A stretch of 59,116 bases of DNA, taken from assembly GCA_022793675.1 (NCBI GenBank), contig JAAWDH010000038.1, positions 1 through 59,116 on the forward strand, written 5' to 3'. This DNA comes from Oscillospiraceae bacterium. Its GTDB lineage: Bacteria; Bacillota; Clostridia; Oscillospirales; Ruminococcaceae. A model generated the notes under the pieces. It made no database searches and was not told where the DNA came from. It saw only the letters and a program-made list of their open reading frames with translations. The translations under genes were made by a program, and so were the position numbers. Positions 35,779 through 46,509 of this stretch are shown piece after piece (the stretch's first letter is position 1; every line of letters begins with the position of its first letter).

Positions 35779-38664
35779 ATGAAACAGAAAGCAAAAAAGG
35801 ACCTCAAAAAGCGCAGTATCGCTTTGTTTGCGGCGATGGCTGTCTGCCTGACTATGGCACAGGCCCCTGCGTTTACCCTTTCGGCCCACGCTGAAGAAGC
35901 CCCCGCCCAGGGTGACATTGTCCAGGACGAGAACGCACAGCCGGTCGAAGAAAATGAGGAAAAAGACGAGGAAGACCTTGAAAAGGAAAATCCTGACGAG
36001 GAAACCTCTGATGAGGAAAATCTCGGCAGCGAAAATCAGGATGGAAATCCCGATGAAAACGACGGCGAGGTTGACCCTGAAAAAGAAACCGAAGCTCCTG
36101 AAACAGAAGGGGAAAACCCTCCTGCTACAGACGGCACGGAGGACGAAAACGCAGAGGTTCCCGAGAAATCCAGCCTGTTTGAAAGCTTCTACGGCGAATG
36201 CACCGAAGCAATCGGCAGCGCAGAAGATCAGGAATCTGTGCTTCAGGCCATCGAAGGCTGCTTAAACCGCTACGACGCTTTGACCGATGAGGAAAAGGCG
36301 GAGTTGGCCGAGGTCTACGAAATGCTGCTGGCCTATAAGGCCGAAGTAAGCGGCACAGCCAAAGGCGAAGCGATGAACCCGCTGATCGAAGCCGCAGAAG
36401 GCGAAGAAGCTCCACAGGCTGACACGCTGCAGGCGCAGATTGACGCGGCAGAAGCAGGCGGCACAGTCGTCCTGACAGGCGATGTCAATGAAAACATCAC
36501 CATCAATAAAAGCCTGACCCTTAATCTTGATGGCTATACTCTCACTGGTACAGGCGAGGGTTCTGTCGTTACTGTTAACGGCGGCGAGGTCGTCATTGAA
36601 AACGGCACAATTACAGGCGGTAAGGCTGAAGCAGGCGGCGGCGTTTATGTAAGTGGCGCTGACTTAACGCTGAATGATGTTATCATTAACAGCAATCGTG
36701 CTTTCGGGAAGAAAGGCTGGGGCGGCAGAGGTTACCAAGCTATGGGTGGCGGCCTTTATATTGAAGATGCAACTGTTAAAATGAATGGCGGGAGCATCAA
36801 TAATAATGTCGCAAACTATGATGCTGGTCACCCCGATGACTATATAGAGATAGATACCTACGGTGGTCTTGGCGGCGGTGTATTTGTTTCTAATGGCGGT
36901 TCCTTCATCTTAAATGGCGGCGAAATTGATAGTAATGAAGCTGGATATGATGCTGTCAAAGTCGATTCTTTTGAAAGATTGGGCTACGGCAGCGGCGGTG
37001 GTGTTTATGTACTAGGTACAGGCAGTTTTGAGATGAACGGCGGCGACATCACCAATAACACTGCTTATGGCAGAGAGAGTGGTAATAACCAAAATCCGCG
37101 AGCTGCTATTGGCGGTGGCGGCGTTTCTGTAAACAACGATAATGTTCATCTGAATTCTGGGGTTATCAGTGGCAACACTAGTTATGCACCAGGCGGTGGC
37201 ATTTATGTTCATAATGGATATGAACTTGCTTTGCAGAAAGTTGCTATTACAGAGAATGATGTTGACGTTCTGGGTGGTATCCAGGGCGGCGGCGTTTGGT
37301 ACTGTAATTTTGCTGAAGGCGGGTATTTCTATGCCACTTCTGGTGCTTTGATTACTAATAATCAGGCAGCAGAGAAAAAGGGGCAGGATTTCTTTTCAGT
37401 GTTGCCTTACAATGAAAGAAAGGTTCACATTGCGACTCGTCTTTATGATGGTACTCCCATTACTTGGAAAAACGATGGAACCGCTAAGAAGGGTGGCCTC
37501 CCTTGGGCTCCTTCTTGGGATTTTGTTGAAGAAGAAATTGATGACCTTCAAGCATTTATTGACAAATACATTAATAAAATGTATGTTGGCTTAAAGAGCG
37601 AAACGACAGGTAGCGGTAGTTACCAGCTGCAAATCACCGATAACCATGGTACCATGGGCGGTGGTATCGCCTGCAACGGCAAGTTGATTATGGGCGAGGA
37701 TAAGGACATCAAGCTGACCGTCAACAAAGTCTGGAAAGATGCTAATGACGCTGTGACAGAAGCGCCTGAAAACGTTTCTGTTGTCGTTGACATCGTAAAT
37801 AAGGCCAACAATAAGGTTATCGACACTGTTACACTGAACAGCGAAAATAACTGGACTGCCGAGCTTATTGACCTTCCCGGCAACATCGAATACGAGGTTC
37901 GGGAACGTCCCGTTGACGGCTACGAAACCGTTTACGGCGAATTCGTGAAAAACGGCAGTGAATGGTCTGTTGAAATTGTCAACAAAACTGTGGCTCCCAA
38001 AGGCAGCTTAATCATCAACAAAAACCTTGCTGATAATGCGCCCGAAGAAGCCAAAACCAAAGAATACACCTTTACGGTGGCCGGCCCCAACGAATACAAC
38101 GAGACCGTCACCATCACCGGCGCTGGCCAGAAGGTCCTTGAGAACCTCGAACCCGGCGCTTACACCGTAACCGAACAGGACGCCGCTATCAACGGCTACA
38201 ACTGGAAGGTTTCGGTCAACGGGACTTCGGGCAGCACTGTTACCGTGACTGTCGAGGGCAACGCGGACGCAGCCGAGGCGACCTTCACCAACAGCTATGA
38301 CCGTCCGACCACCCCTCCCACCAAGCCTGAAGAACCCGACGAACCCGAGAAACCTGAAGAACCCGATGAACCTGAAACTCCTCCCACCACCCCTCCGACA
38401 ACGCCTCCCGAGACCCCTCCCACCGAGGAAGTCCCCGAGGAAGAACCTCCGCTGACAGATATTCCTGACCTGGAGATTCCTGAGGAAGAAGTGCCGCTGG
38501 CAGAAATGCCTCCGGAAGAGGAAATCCCCGAAGAAGAAGTCCCGCTTGCCGACATCCCGAAGACCGGCGACACGGACGGAAGCCTTTGGGCAATGCTGCT
38601 GGCCTTCTGCACAGCGGGCGTCGTCCTGCTTGCAAGAAAGCTGCGCGGTGAAAAAAACAGCTAA
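35779..38664 (+). CDS. Sortase-anchored (IPKTG) beta-helix surface protein with Cna-B-type domains
   Basis: The 961-aa protein has a signal peptide (residues 1-38, cleaved near 'LSAHA|EE'), an Asp/Glu-rich stretch (39-135), a helical segment (136-205), a right-handed parallel beta-helix (about 215-640) with repeated 'GGGVYV', 'NGGEI', 'NGTITGG' turns, two prealbumin-like domains (about 643-738 'LTVNKVWKDAND', and 740-845), a Pro/Glu stalk and a cell-wall sorting signal: IPKTGD (926-931), membrane helix, RKLRGEKNS. The beta-helix DNA is much AT-richer than the rest, so it may have been exchanged. Three c-di-GMP riboswitches control it. The ATG at 35779 follows GAAAGGG. Confidence 0.9.
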   Translation: MKQKAKKDLKKRSIALFAAMAVCLTMAQAPAFTLSAHAEEAPAQGDIVQDENAQPVEENEEKDEEDLEKENPDEETSDEENLGSENQDGNPDENDGEVDPEKETEAPETEGENPPATDGTEDENAEVPEKSSLFESFYGECTEAIGSAEDQESVLQAIEGCLNRYDALTDEEKAELAEVYEMLLAYKAEVSGTAKGEAMNPLIEAAEGEEAPQADTLQAQIDAAEAGGTVVLTGDVNENITINKSLTLNLDGYTLTGTGEGSVVTVNGGEVVIENGTITGGKAEAGGGVYVSGADLTLNDVIINSNRAFGKKGWGGRGYQAMGGGLYIEDATVKMNGGSINNNVANYDAGHPDDYIEIDTYGGLGGGVFVSNGGSFILNGGEIDSNEAGYDAVKVDSFERLGYGSGGGVYVLGTGSFEMNGGDITNNTAYGRESGNNQNPRAAIGGGGVSVNNDNVHLNSGVISGNTSYAPGGGIYVHNGYELALQKVAITENDVDVLGGIQGGGVWYCNFAEGGYFYATSGALITNNQAAEKKGQDFFSVLPYNERKVHIATRLYDGTPITWKNDGTAKKGGLPWAPSWDFVEEEIDDLQAFIDKYINKMYVGLKSETTGSGSYQLQITDNHGTMGGGIACNGKLIMGEDKDIKLTVNKVWKDANDAVTEAPENVSVVVDIVNKANNKVIDTVTLNSENNWTAELIDLPGNIEYEVRERPVDGYETVYGEFVKNGSEWSVEIVNKTVAPKGSLIINKNLADNAPEEAKTKEYTFTVAGPNEYNETVTITGAGQKVLENLEPGAYTVTEQDAAINGYNWKVSVNGTSGSTVTVTVEGNADAAEATFTNSYDRPTTPPTKPEEPDEPEKPEEPDEPETPPTTPPTTPPETPPTEEVPEEEPPLTDIPDLEIPEEEVPLAEMPPEEEIPEEEVPLADIPKTGDTDGSLWAMLLAFCTAGVVLLARKLRGEKNS

Positions 38665-38727
38665 CCCTTTAAGCGCCCCTGGAGCCAAAACTCCGGCGGA
38701 CGCAGCATAAATCCGGTTACCCTCTCT

Positions 38728-38767
38728 GGGGCAGGCGGGACGGTTTACGTCCTGCCTGCCCCTTTTT
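38728..38767 (+). terminator. Terminator of the adhesin gene
   Basis: GGGGCAGGCGGGACG pairs with CGTCCTGCCTGCCCC, followed by TTTTT. Confidence 0.85.
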
Positions 38768-38896
38768 GCTTGGACAAAAAATCTAACCGGAAATTCAAAA
38801 AAACTTTATAGCTTTGCGCAGAAAAATCTATAGGCAGCCATTATAATAAAAGGAGTGATTTTGAAGACCGGACACCCGGGAAAGGAAGTTGTACCG

Positions 38897-40597
38897 ATGA
38901 CATTCAAGAAGAAAGAGCTTGCCGACGGAGCCGCCCCCAGTCGGAAAGGCCGAAAAAAATGGCTCAAGTGGGCGATATTGGCGGCTATCCTGCTGGCGGC
39001 GGGGATTTTTGTTTTCCGTTCCTGTAAGGCCGGACAGGAGGCCCTCAACGCGATGGCGGCTGCGGCCTACCACTATGACGCCGCCGTTAAGCAGGACATC
39101 AACGTTTCTCTTACTGGCACTGGCACCCTGCAGCCAGCCGATTCCTACGAGGTCAACGCAATGGTCACCGGCGAGATCCTCAACGCGCCCTTTGAGGAAG
39201 GCGACGTCCTTGAGGAAGGGGCGCTGCTCTACGAAATCGACCCCTCCGACGCCCAGAATAATATCGACCGCGCTGAGATTTCGCTCGAGCGCAGCCGCAT
39301 GGGCTACGACCAGACCGCCGAGAATCTGGAAAAGCTGCAAATAAAGGCAAACCGCGCCGGATACCTGACGAGCCTGACCGTGGAGCCGGGCGACGAGGTC
39401 CAGGCGGGCCAGGCCATCGGCAGCATCCAAGACAGCAGCGTGATGGTGCTGCGCGTCCCGTTCAACAGCGCCGACGCCGCCAACCTAAGCCTTGGCGGCA
39501 GCGCTTTGGTGACCCCGTCGGGCAGTTTCGAGTCCCTTCCCGGCGTCATCACGAAAATCGACAGCACCGATACGGCAATGGCTGGCGGGATGCTGGTGCG
39601 TTATTTGGAAATTGAGGTGGAGAACCCCGGCGGGCTGTCGGGCGGCGGGGAAGCCTTTGCCGAAGCCAGCGGCCTTGCCTGCAACAGCGCCGGTACCTTC
39701 TCCTATAAGGCCGAAACCCCCGTGACGGCGGGGATTTCCGGGAAAGTCGCTTCTATCGCAATCCAGGAGGGGGGCTGGGCCGATAAGGACAGCGTCATCC
39801 TCACCTTGGAAAGCAAGGACCTGCAAAAATCCCTCAAAGACAGTGAGCTGGCCTTAAAAGACGGCGAGCTTTCGCTCCAGAACCAGCGCGACCAGCTGGA
39901 AGACTACCGCGTCACTTCGCCCATCGCCGGGACGGTTGTCCAAAAAAGCTATAAAGCCGGCGACAACCTCACCGCTTCGGGCAGCCGGGCCTTGTGCACC
40001 ATTTACGACCTCTCCTATTTGACGATGGACCTGAATATCGACGAGCTGGATATCAGCAAGCTGAAGGTGGGCCAGAAGGTCGCCATCACCGCCGACGCGG
40101 TCGAAGGCAGGGTTTATGAAGGCACCATCACCAAAATCAGCGTCCAGGGCAGTACAAGCGGCGGCGTGACCACCTATCCGGTTACCATCCAGATTGACGA
40201 GACCGACGGGCTGCTGCCCGGGATGAACGTCGACGCTGAAATCCTTGTGGACTCGGTATCGGATGTGCTGGCCGTGCCGGCCGCAGCCGTCCAGCGCGGC
40301 GATAGGGTGCTGGTGGCCGCCGACAGCGAAACCGGCAAGGCCGCCCTGGAAGCCGATCCCGAAGGGGCTGCCGCCGGTGCGCCGGAAGGCTACGTCTGGG
40401 CCAAGGTCACCCTAGGGCTGAGCAGCGACCGTTATGTTGAAATCGTCGGCGGCCTCAGTGAAGGCGATGCCATCGCCTACCCTGCAAACGAAGGCGGCGG
40501 CTTCTTCTTCGGCGGCAACGGCATGATGGTAGAGCCGGACGGCGCTATGCCCATGGGAGACGGCGGTACGGTCACCTACAGCACGGAATGGAGGTGA
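38897..40597 (+). CDS. MacA/HlyD-type periplasmic-adaptor-like protein
   Basis: The 566-aa protein has one N-terminal membrane helix ('WLKWAILAAILLAAGIFVFRSC', about residues 18-40) followed by two lipoyl half-motifs ('NAMVTGEILNAPFEEGDVLEEGALLYEIDP' and 'TAGISGKVASIAIQEGGW'), a coiled-coil hairpin ('DSELALKDGELSLQNQRDQLEDYRVTSP') and beta-barrel domains. This is the membrane-fusion subunit that works with a MacB-type ABC transporter. It ends six bases before that ATPase gene. The ATG at 38897 follows GGAAAGGAAG; a TTG at 38861 after AAAGGAG is also possible. The substrate is not known. Confidence 0.87.
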   Translation: MTFKKKELADGAAPSRKGRKKWLKWAILAAILLAAGIFVFRSCKAGQEALNAMAAAAYHYDAAVKQDINVSLTGTGTLQPADSYEVNAMVTGEILNAPFEEGDVLEEGALLYEIDPSDAQNNIDRAEISLERSRMGYDQTAENLEKLQIKANRAGYLTSLTVEPGDEVQAGQAIGSIQDSSVMVLRVPFNSADAANLSLGGSALVTPSGSFESLPGVITKIDSTDTAMAGGMLVRYLEIEVENPGGLSGGGEAFAEASGLACNSAGTFSYKAETPVTAGISGKVASIAIQEGGWADKDSVILTLESKDLQKSLKDSELALKDGELSLQNQRDQLEDYRVTSPIAGTVVQKSYKAGDNLTASGSRALCTIYDLSYLTMDLNIDELDISKLKVGQKVAITADAVEGRVYEGTITKISVQGSTSGGVTTYPVTIQIDETDGLLPGMNVDAEILVDSVSDVLAVPAAAVQRGDRVLVAADSETGKAALEADPEGAAAGAPEGYVWAKVTLGLSSDRYVEIVGGLSEGDAIAYPANEGGGFFFGGNGMMVEPDGAMPMGDGGTVTYSTEWR

Positions 40598-40603
40598 CGG
40601 CCA

Positions 40604-41365
40604 GTGTCCGCAGCAGAAAAACGCCCGCTGATAGAGTTTGACGAGATCTACAAGCTCTACCATATGGGCGACGAAACCGTGCGGGCGGTGGACGGTGTTT
40701 CTTTCACCATCCGCGAGGGGGAGTTTGTGGCGATTGTCGGGCAGTCCGGTTCCGGCAAATCCACCTGTATGAACATCATCGGCTGCCTGGACGTCCCTAC
40801 CAGCGGCCGTTATATCCTAAACTGTGAAGAGGTCAGCAGCCTTTCTGACGACGACCTGGCCCATATCCGCAACCGCACCCTTGGCTTTATTTTCCAGCAA
40901 TACAACCTAATTCCCAAACTAAGCGTTTTAGAAAACGTCGAGCTGCCGCTGCTTTATGCCGGCGTGCGCGCCTCCGAGCGGGCCGAACGGGCGAAGGCGG
41001 CGTTGGAGCGGGTAGGCCTTTCTTCCAAATTGAAGAACATCCCCGCCCAGCTCTCCGGCGGACAGCAGCAGCGGGTATCGATTGCCCGGGCGCTGGCCGG
41101 GGACCCCTCGGTGATCCTTGCCGACGAGCCGACCGGCGCGCTTGACTCCAAAACCGGCCGGGATGTGCTGCGCTTTTTGGAAGAGCTGAACGCCGAGGGC
41201 AACACCATCGTCCTGATCACCCATGACAACGGCATCGCTTCCCATGCCGGGCGCATCATCCGCCTGGAGGACGGCAAGGTCGTCTATGACGGGCCGGCTG
41301 GGGTGGAGGGGTCGGTCGTGACCGATACCGCCCCGCAGACCGCAGAGGGGGAGGTGGCCGGATGA
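40604..41365 (+). CDS. MacB-type ABC transporter ATPase
   Basis: The 253-aa ATPase has Walker A 'AIVGQSGSGKSTCMNIIGCLD', Q-loop 'GFIFQQYNLIPKLSVLENVELPLLYAGV', signature 'LSGGQQQRVSIARALAGDPSVILADEPTGALDSKTG' with Walker B, and switch histidine 'VLITHDNGIASHA', all typical of the LolD/MacB lipoprotein-and-peptide export group. The start is GTG at 40604 after GGAGGTGA. It overlaps the permease gene by four bases (ATGA). With the adaptor before it and the permease after it, it forms a complete tripartite-type exporter in a Gram-positive cell. Confidence 0.95.
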   Translation: MSAAEKRPLIEFDEIYKLYHMGDETVRAVDGVSFTIREGEFVAIVGQSGSGKSTCMNIIGCLDVPTSGRYILNCEEVSSLSDDDLAHIRNRTLGFIFQQYNLIPKLSVLENVELPLLYAGVRASERAERAKAALERVGLSSKLKNIPAQLSGGQQQRVSIARALAGDPSVILADEPTGALDSKTGRDVLRFLEELNAEGNTIVLITHDNGIASHAGRIIRLEDGKVVYDGPAGVEGSVVTDTAPQTAEGEVAG

Positions 41366-42555
41366 GCATCATCCAATGCTTCAAGCTGGCGCTCAAATCC
41401 ATCTGGAGCAGCAAGGTACGTTCGCTTTTGACGATGCTGGGCATTATCATCGGCGTGTCCGCGGTCATCGTCATCATCGGGCTGGGCAACGGCATGGAGC
41501 TTTATATGACCGACCAGTTCGCCAGTATGGGTACCACGACGCTGAACGTCACCATTATGGGCCGCGGCAGCAGCCGGCAGGCTTCGGTCGACGACATTTA
41601 CCAGATTGCCAGCGACAACCCAACGTTAATTAAGGCCGTCACCCCAACCGTGTCCGGGCAGGGCGGCATCAAAGTCGGGCGCGACTCCTATCACGGCACC
41701 AGCGTGACCGGCGTCGGGGAAGACTACCTAGCCATTAAGCAATACACCCTCGCCCAAGGCCGCGGCATCCAGTATTCCGACATCCTAGGGCGGCAGAACG
41801 TCTGCCTGATCGGCAGCTATATCTCCCAGGAATGCTTTAACGACAACCCCTTAGGGAAGACGCTGCGGATTGCCGGCAGCCCTTACACCATCGTCGGCGT
41901 CCTTAACGAAATCAGCGACAGCACCCAGTACAGCAGCGACGACCTGGTGCTGCTGCCCTATTCCAGCGCGGCCAGGCTGTTCCGGGTCGGGACGCCCTCC
42001 AGCTACACCTTCGACGCCGTCGATAAAGACCATGTAACAGCAGCAAAGGCAGCCGTCGAAGACGCGCTGTTTGAGATTTTCGGCGACGACGACGCTTACA
42101 GCGTCTTTGCCATGTCCGAGCTTTTGGATGCGATGACCGATATGCTCAACATTATGATCACCATCCTAGCGGCCATTGCGGCCATTTCGCTGGTGGTAGG
42201 CGGCATCGGCATCATGAACATCATGCTGGTGTCGGTGTCGGAGCGGACGCGGGAAATCGGGATCCGCAAGTCGCTTGGCGCACGCAAATGGGATATCCTA
42301 TCCCAATTTGTCATAGAAGCTGGGACAACAAGCGCAATCGGCGGCGTACTGGGGATCGGGTTTGGTTACTTGCTTTCGTCCATTGCGACGACCATGATCG
42401 AAGTCATGCTGCAAGAGAGCCTCACCGTCACGCCGACAGCGGATTCGATTGCGCTGGCGTTCGGCGTATCGGTGGCGATAGGGGTGGCGTTCGGGTACCT
42501 GCCAGCCCGGAAAGCGGCGAACCTGAACCCGATTGACGCGCTGCATTTTTCATAA
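41362..42555 (+). CDS. MacB-type ABC transporter permease (FtsX fold)
   Basis: The 397-aa permease has the MacB topology: membrane helix 1 'LLTMLGIIIGVSAVIVIIGLG' (about residues 18-40), a large extracellular domain ('QYTLAQGRGIQYSDILGRQNVCLIG' MacB_PCD motif region, to about residue 260), then three helices with the FtsX signature 'VGGIGIMNIMLVSVSERTREIGIRKSLGA' and 'AIGVAFGYLPARKAANLNPIDAL'. It is translationally coupled to the ATPase. Such transporters use mechanotransmission to push substrates outward. The final residues 'IDALHFS' match the family end. Confidence 0.94.
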   Translation: MSIIQCFKLALKSIWSSKVRSLLTMLGIIIGVSAVIVIIGLGNGMELYMTDQFASMGTTTLNVTIMGRGSSRQASVDDIYQIASDNPTLIKAVTPTVSGQGGIKVGRDSYHGTSVTGVGEDYLAIKQYTLAQGRGIQYSDILGRQNVCLIGSYISQECFNDNPLGKTLRIAGSPYTIVGVLNEISDSTQYSSDDLVLLPYSSAARLFRVGTPSSYTFDAVDKDHVTAAKAAVEDALFEIFGDDDAYSVFAMSELLDAMTDMLNIMITILAAIAAISLVVGGIGIMNIMLVSVSERTREIGIRKSLGARKWDILSQFVIEAGTTSAIGGVLGIGFGYLLSSIATTMIEVMLQESLTVTPTADSIALAFGVSVAIGVAFGYLPARKAANLNPIDALHFS

Positions 42556-42622
42556 TGGCCGCTTGCCGCGGCAAGCGGAACGCCTGAAAAAACAACATAA
42601 CCCTTTGAAAGGAAGGAACCTC

Positions 42623-44548
42623 ATGAATAAAAAACCGCTTATCGCCCTCCTTCTTGCTGCCGCCGCAGCTTTTGCCGTACCGGCGTCCGCTTTCGCCGCT
42701 GGGGACGGCGCGCTGCCGGCGCTGCGGTCGCTGGATGTGATCCAAACAGGCCCTTCCGGCACAATTGCCTATAACGCAAACGTTTCCCGGCGGGAATTTG
42801 CCCGGATGCTGATTGCGCTGTCCGACCGGCTGGACACAGTTTCGGCGTCTTCCAACACTTCGCCTTTCAGCGACGTGCCGAGCGCCTCCTCAGATGCAGG
42901 TTATATCAAGACTGTCGCTTCGGAAGGGCTGCTGCCGGGCTATCTTGACGGCAGCTTCCGCCCGGACAACGCGGTGAAGTTAGAGGAGGCTGCCTGTGCG
43001 GTGCTGCGGCTTTTGGGCTACAGCAGCGGTACGGCCGCCGAGCAGCTTGGCCAGGCGGGGAAGCTGGGGCTGCTTGACGGCGTTGGCAAAACCAAGGGCC
43101 AGGCCCTGACGACAGAAAACTGCATCGCCCTTTTCAGCAATGCTCTCGACACCAAAACCCCTTCCGGCGCGACCTATGCGGCCTCGCTGGGGCTTGCCGG
43201 GGCAGACGGCAAGCTGGATAACAGCGCCGCGGTAACGCTGGGCCTGACAGGGCCGCTGCTGCCCTCTTCGGGAATCTATGCAGCTGTCCCGTTTTCCCTG
43301 GACACAGCGGAAATCTATCTGAACGGCCGCCGGGTGCAGCCTTCGGCAATTGACAAAAACGACGTCATTTACTATAACGCCGGGATGCGCGCTGTCTGGG
43401 CCTACCGCAACCGCGTCGCCGGGACCTATACGGCGGCCTCCCCTTCGGCAGCGTCGCCAAGTTCGGTGACGGTCGGCGGGCAGACCTATGCCGTCACAGG
43501 CGCCGCCGCGTATGCGCTGTCCAACCTGGGCGGGTATGCTTTCGGCGACACCGTGACGCTGCTGCTGGACAGGGACGGCCAGGCGGCTTTCGTGGTCCGC
43601 GGGGCCGTGACGCTTTCGGCGGCCAGCGGCCAGGCCGAGACTACCGGCGTTGTTTCAAGCATCACCGTCTCCAGCTATGCCGATGCTGCGGGCAAGGACG
43701 TTTTTAGCTACACGGCCAATGTCGTCTGCGCCGACGGGGTCGTCCGGCAGTATCCCGTTTCCAGCAGCAAAGCCTTCAAGGAAGGCGATGTGGTCAAAGT
43801 AGACGGCCAAAACCTGACCAAAAAGACGAAAACCCCGCTCAAAGGCCGGGTCAACAGCACCGGCAGCAAGGTGGGAAGCATCCCCATCGCCAGCGACGCC
43901 AAAATCCTTGACTACCTAGACGGGGACAATTTTGCCGTTGTCTATCCGAGCGGGTTGGGGAATGTCTCGCTGACCTCCTCAAACGTCCTCTACCACACGC
44001 TGAACAGCAAAGGCGAGGTGGATTTGCTGATCCTGAAGAATGCGACCGGCGACATTGGGAACTACGGCGTTGTCACCAAGGTGGAAGCGCTGACCACAAC
44101 GGTTACCGTCCCAGTTGCCCCCGATGAGGGCGGCGACGACTCCAGCCTCCCTTCTGACGACGGCGAGCTTCCGCCCCAAACCGAAGAAGAAACAATCGTC
44201 ACCGGCTACAACGTGACCTATCTGCTGAACGGCCAGGCCCGCACAGCGATGCTGGATGCGTCGGCGTCGGTGCGCAAAGGCGGCGCGTCCTTTACGTTTA
44301 AGGACGGGCAGCTCTCACGGGTAAACTCGCTGAAAACGGTTTCGGCCTCGCGGATCAGCGGCCTGAAGGCAACCGTCAGCGGCGGCACGCTGACAGTCGA
44401 CGACCGCGTGTCGGTTTATGTGAAGATGGGGGATGACTATTACCCCAGCAGCCTAACGACTGTGCAGGACAGCAAGGAATACAAGCTGAGCTGCTGCTGC
44501 GATAAGGACAACAAAATCCGTGTAATTATCGCAGAACCACTTTCTTAA
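42623..44548 (+). CDS. S-layer homology domain protein
   Basis: The 641-aa protein has a signal peptide (about 1-26, 'LLLAAAAAFAVPASAFAAG') and SLH repeats near the N-terminus ('VSRREFARMLIALSDRL....SPFSDV', 'AGYIKTVASEGLLPGYLDGSFRPDNAVKLEEAACAVLRLLGY'). The rest is beta-rich with Ser/Thr/Val segments, and the C-terminal 'EYKLSCCCDKDNKIRVII' contains three adjacent Cys. SLH domains bind pyruvylated secondary wall polymer. It follows the MacAB exporter by about 70 bases and GAAAGGAAGG precedes the ATG. It may be another surface protein of the same block. Confidence 0.86.
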   Translation: MNKKPLIALLLAAAAAFAVPASAFAAGDGALPALRSLDVIQTGPSGTIAYNANVSRREFARMLIALSDRLDTVSASSNTSPFSDVPSASSDAGYIKTVASEGLLPGYLDGSFRPDNAVKLEEAACAVLRLLGYSSGTAAEQLGQAGKLGLLDGVGKTKGQALTTENCIALFSNALDTKTPSGATYAASLGLAGADGKLDNSAAVTLGLTGPLLPSSGIYAAVPFSLDTAEIYLNGRRVQPSAIDKNDVIYYNAGMRAVWAYRNRVAGTYTAASPSAASPSSVTVGGQTYAVTGAAAYALSNLGGYAFGDTVTLLLDRDGQAAFVVRGAVTLSAASGQAETTGVVSSITVSSYADAAGKDVFSYTANVVCADGVVRQYPVSSSKAFKEGDVVKVDGQNLTKKTKTPLKGRVNSTGSKVGSIPIASDAKILDYLDGDNFAVVYPSGLGNVSLTSSNVLYHTLNSKGEVDLLILKNATGDIGNYGVVTKVEALTTTVTVPVAPDEGGDDSSLPSDDGELPPQTEEETIVTGYNVTYLLNGQARTAMLDASASVRKGGASFTFKDGQLSRVNSLKTVSASRISGLKATVSGGTLTVDDRVSVYVKMGDDYYPSSLTTVQDSKEYKLSCCCDKDNKIRVIIAEPLS

Positions 44549-44770
44549 GATAGAATACGGTCGCTTTTGAAAAAGCTCCGCAAAACTTTTAGTCGCCCGG
44601 GTCACTGGGAAAGCAGCCATAGCCGCCTACTGCGTCGATGCGTAGAACCAAAGCGCTTATCGACGCAGTAGGTGTGCAAAGCTGTGCTGACGGGTATCTT
44701 GGCGATTAAAAGTTTTTGCAGCTTAGCTTTGCTAAGCTAGGCTTTCTTTCAAAAAGTGTCGCACCTTCGT
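44549..44770. repeat. Two head-to-head dispersed repeats, copies 7 and 8
   Basis: An inverted copy (44551-44639) abuts the SLH stop codon and ends GCCTACTGCGTCGAT; it faces a plus copy starting ATCGACGCAGTAGG at 44660-44770, separated by 20 bp. The plus copy carries AGCTTAGC/GCTAAGCT. No gene is present. Confidence 0.85.
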
Positions 44771-44779
44771 AAAAAGGGC

Positions 44780-44808
44780 TTGCAAAAAATAGAAAGAGCC
44801 TGTATAAT
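44780..44808 (+). promoter_or_regulatory. rnhA promoter
   Basis: TTGCAA (44780-44785), 17 bp, TATAAT (44803-44808), immediately after the repeat. Confidence 0.7.
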
Positions 44809-44835
44809 AGAAAGGGACAAGCGAAGGGGGATTCT

Positions 44836-45273
44836 ATGAAACAGGTAACCATCTACACCGACGGCGCTTGCAGCGGCAACCCCGGCCCCGGCGGGTGGGG
44901 GGTCGTGCTGGTTTGCGGCGGGCTGCGCAAGGAGCTTTCCGGCGGTGAAGCTTCCACCACCAACAACCGCATGGAGCTGACGGCGGTCATCGAAGGGCTG
45001 TCGGCGCTGAAATACCCCTGCCAGGTGACGCTGGTCAGCGATTCCCGCTATGTGCTGGACGCAATTACCAAAGGCTGGGTCTATAAATGGAAGGCCAACG
45101 GCTGGATGCGCACCAAAACCGAGCCTGCGCTGAATTCCGATCTTTGGGAGCGTCTGCTGCCGCTGCTTGAACAGCACGAGCTGCGCTACGAGTGGATCCG
45201 CGGCCATACTGGCCATCCTGAAAACGAGCGCTGCGACCAGATGGCCGTGGCGGAAAGCCGGCGGTTCCGTTAG
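44836..45273 (+). CDS. rnhA: Ribonuclease HI
   Basis: The 145-aa enzyme has all catalytic residues of RNase HI: Asp in '[22 protein letters not shown]', Glu in '[13 protein letters not shown]', Asp in '[14 protein letters not shown]' and Asp in '[12 protein letters not shown]', with His in 'IRGHTGH'. It cleaves RNA in RNA-DNA hybrids at replication origins and R-loops. The length is normal. It is the first gene of a block with iscS, iscU and mnmA; the gap to iscS is 60 bases. Confidence 0.95.
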   Translation: MKQVTIYTDGACSGNPGPGGWGVVLVCGGLRKELSGGEASTTNNRMELTAVIEGLSALKYPCQVTLVSDSRYVLDAITKGWVYKWKANGWMRTKTEPALNSDLWERLLPLLEQHELRYEWIRGHTGHPENERCDQMAVAESRRFR

Positions 45274-45333
45274 GGGGCTGCCGGGGCGCGCTTATTTTTT
45301 TGCTTTAAAATCCTATATGAAAGGTATGATATT

Positions 45334-46497
<1,164 letters not shown>

Positions 46498-46509
46498 TAG
46501 GAGGGTTTT

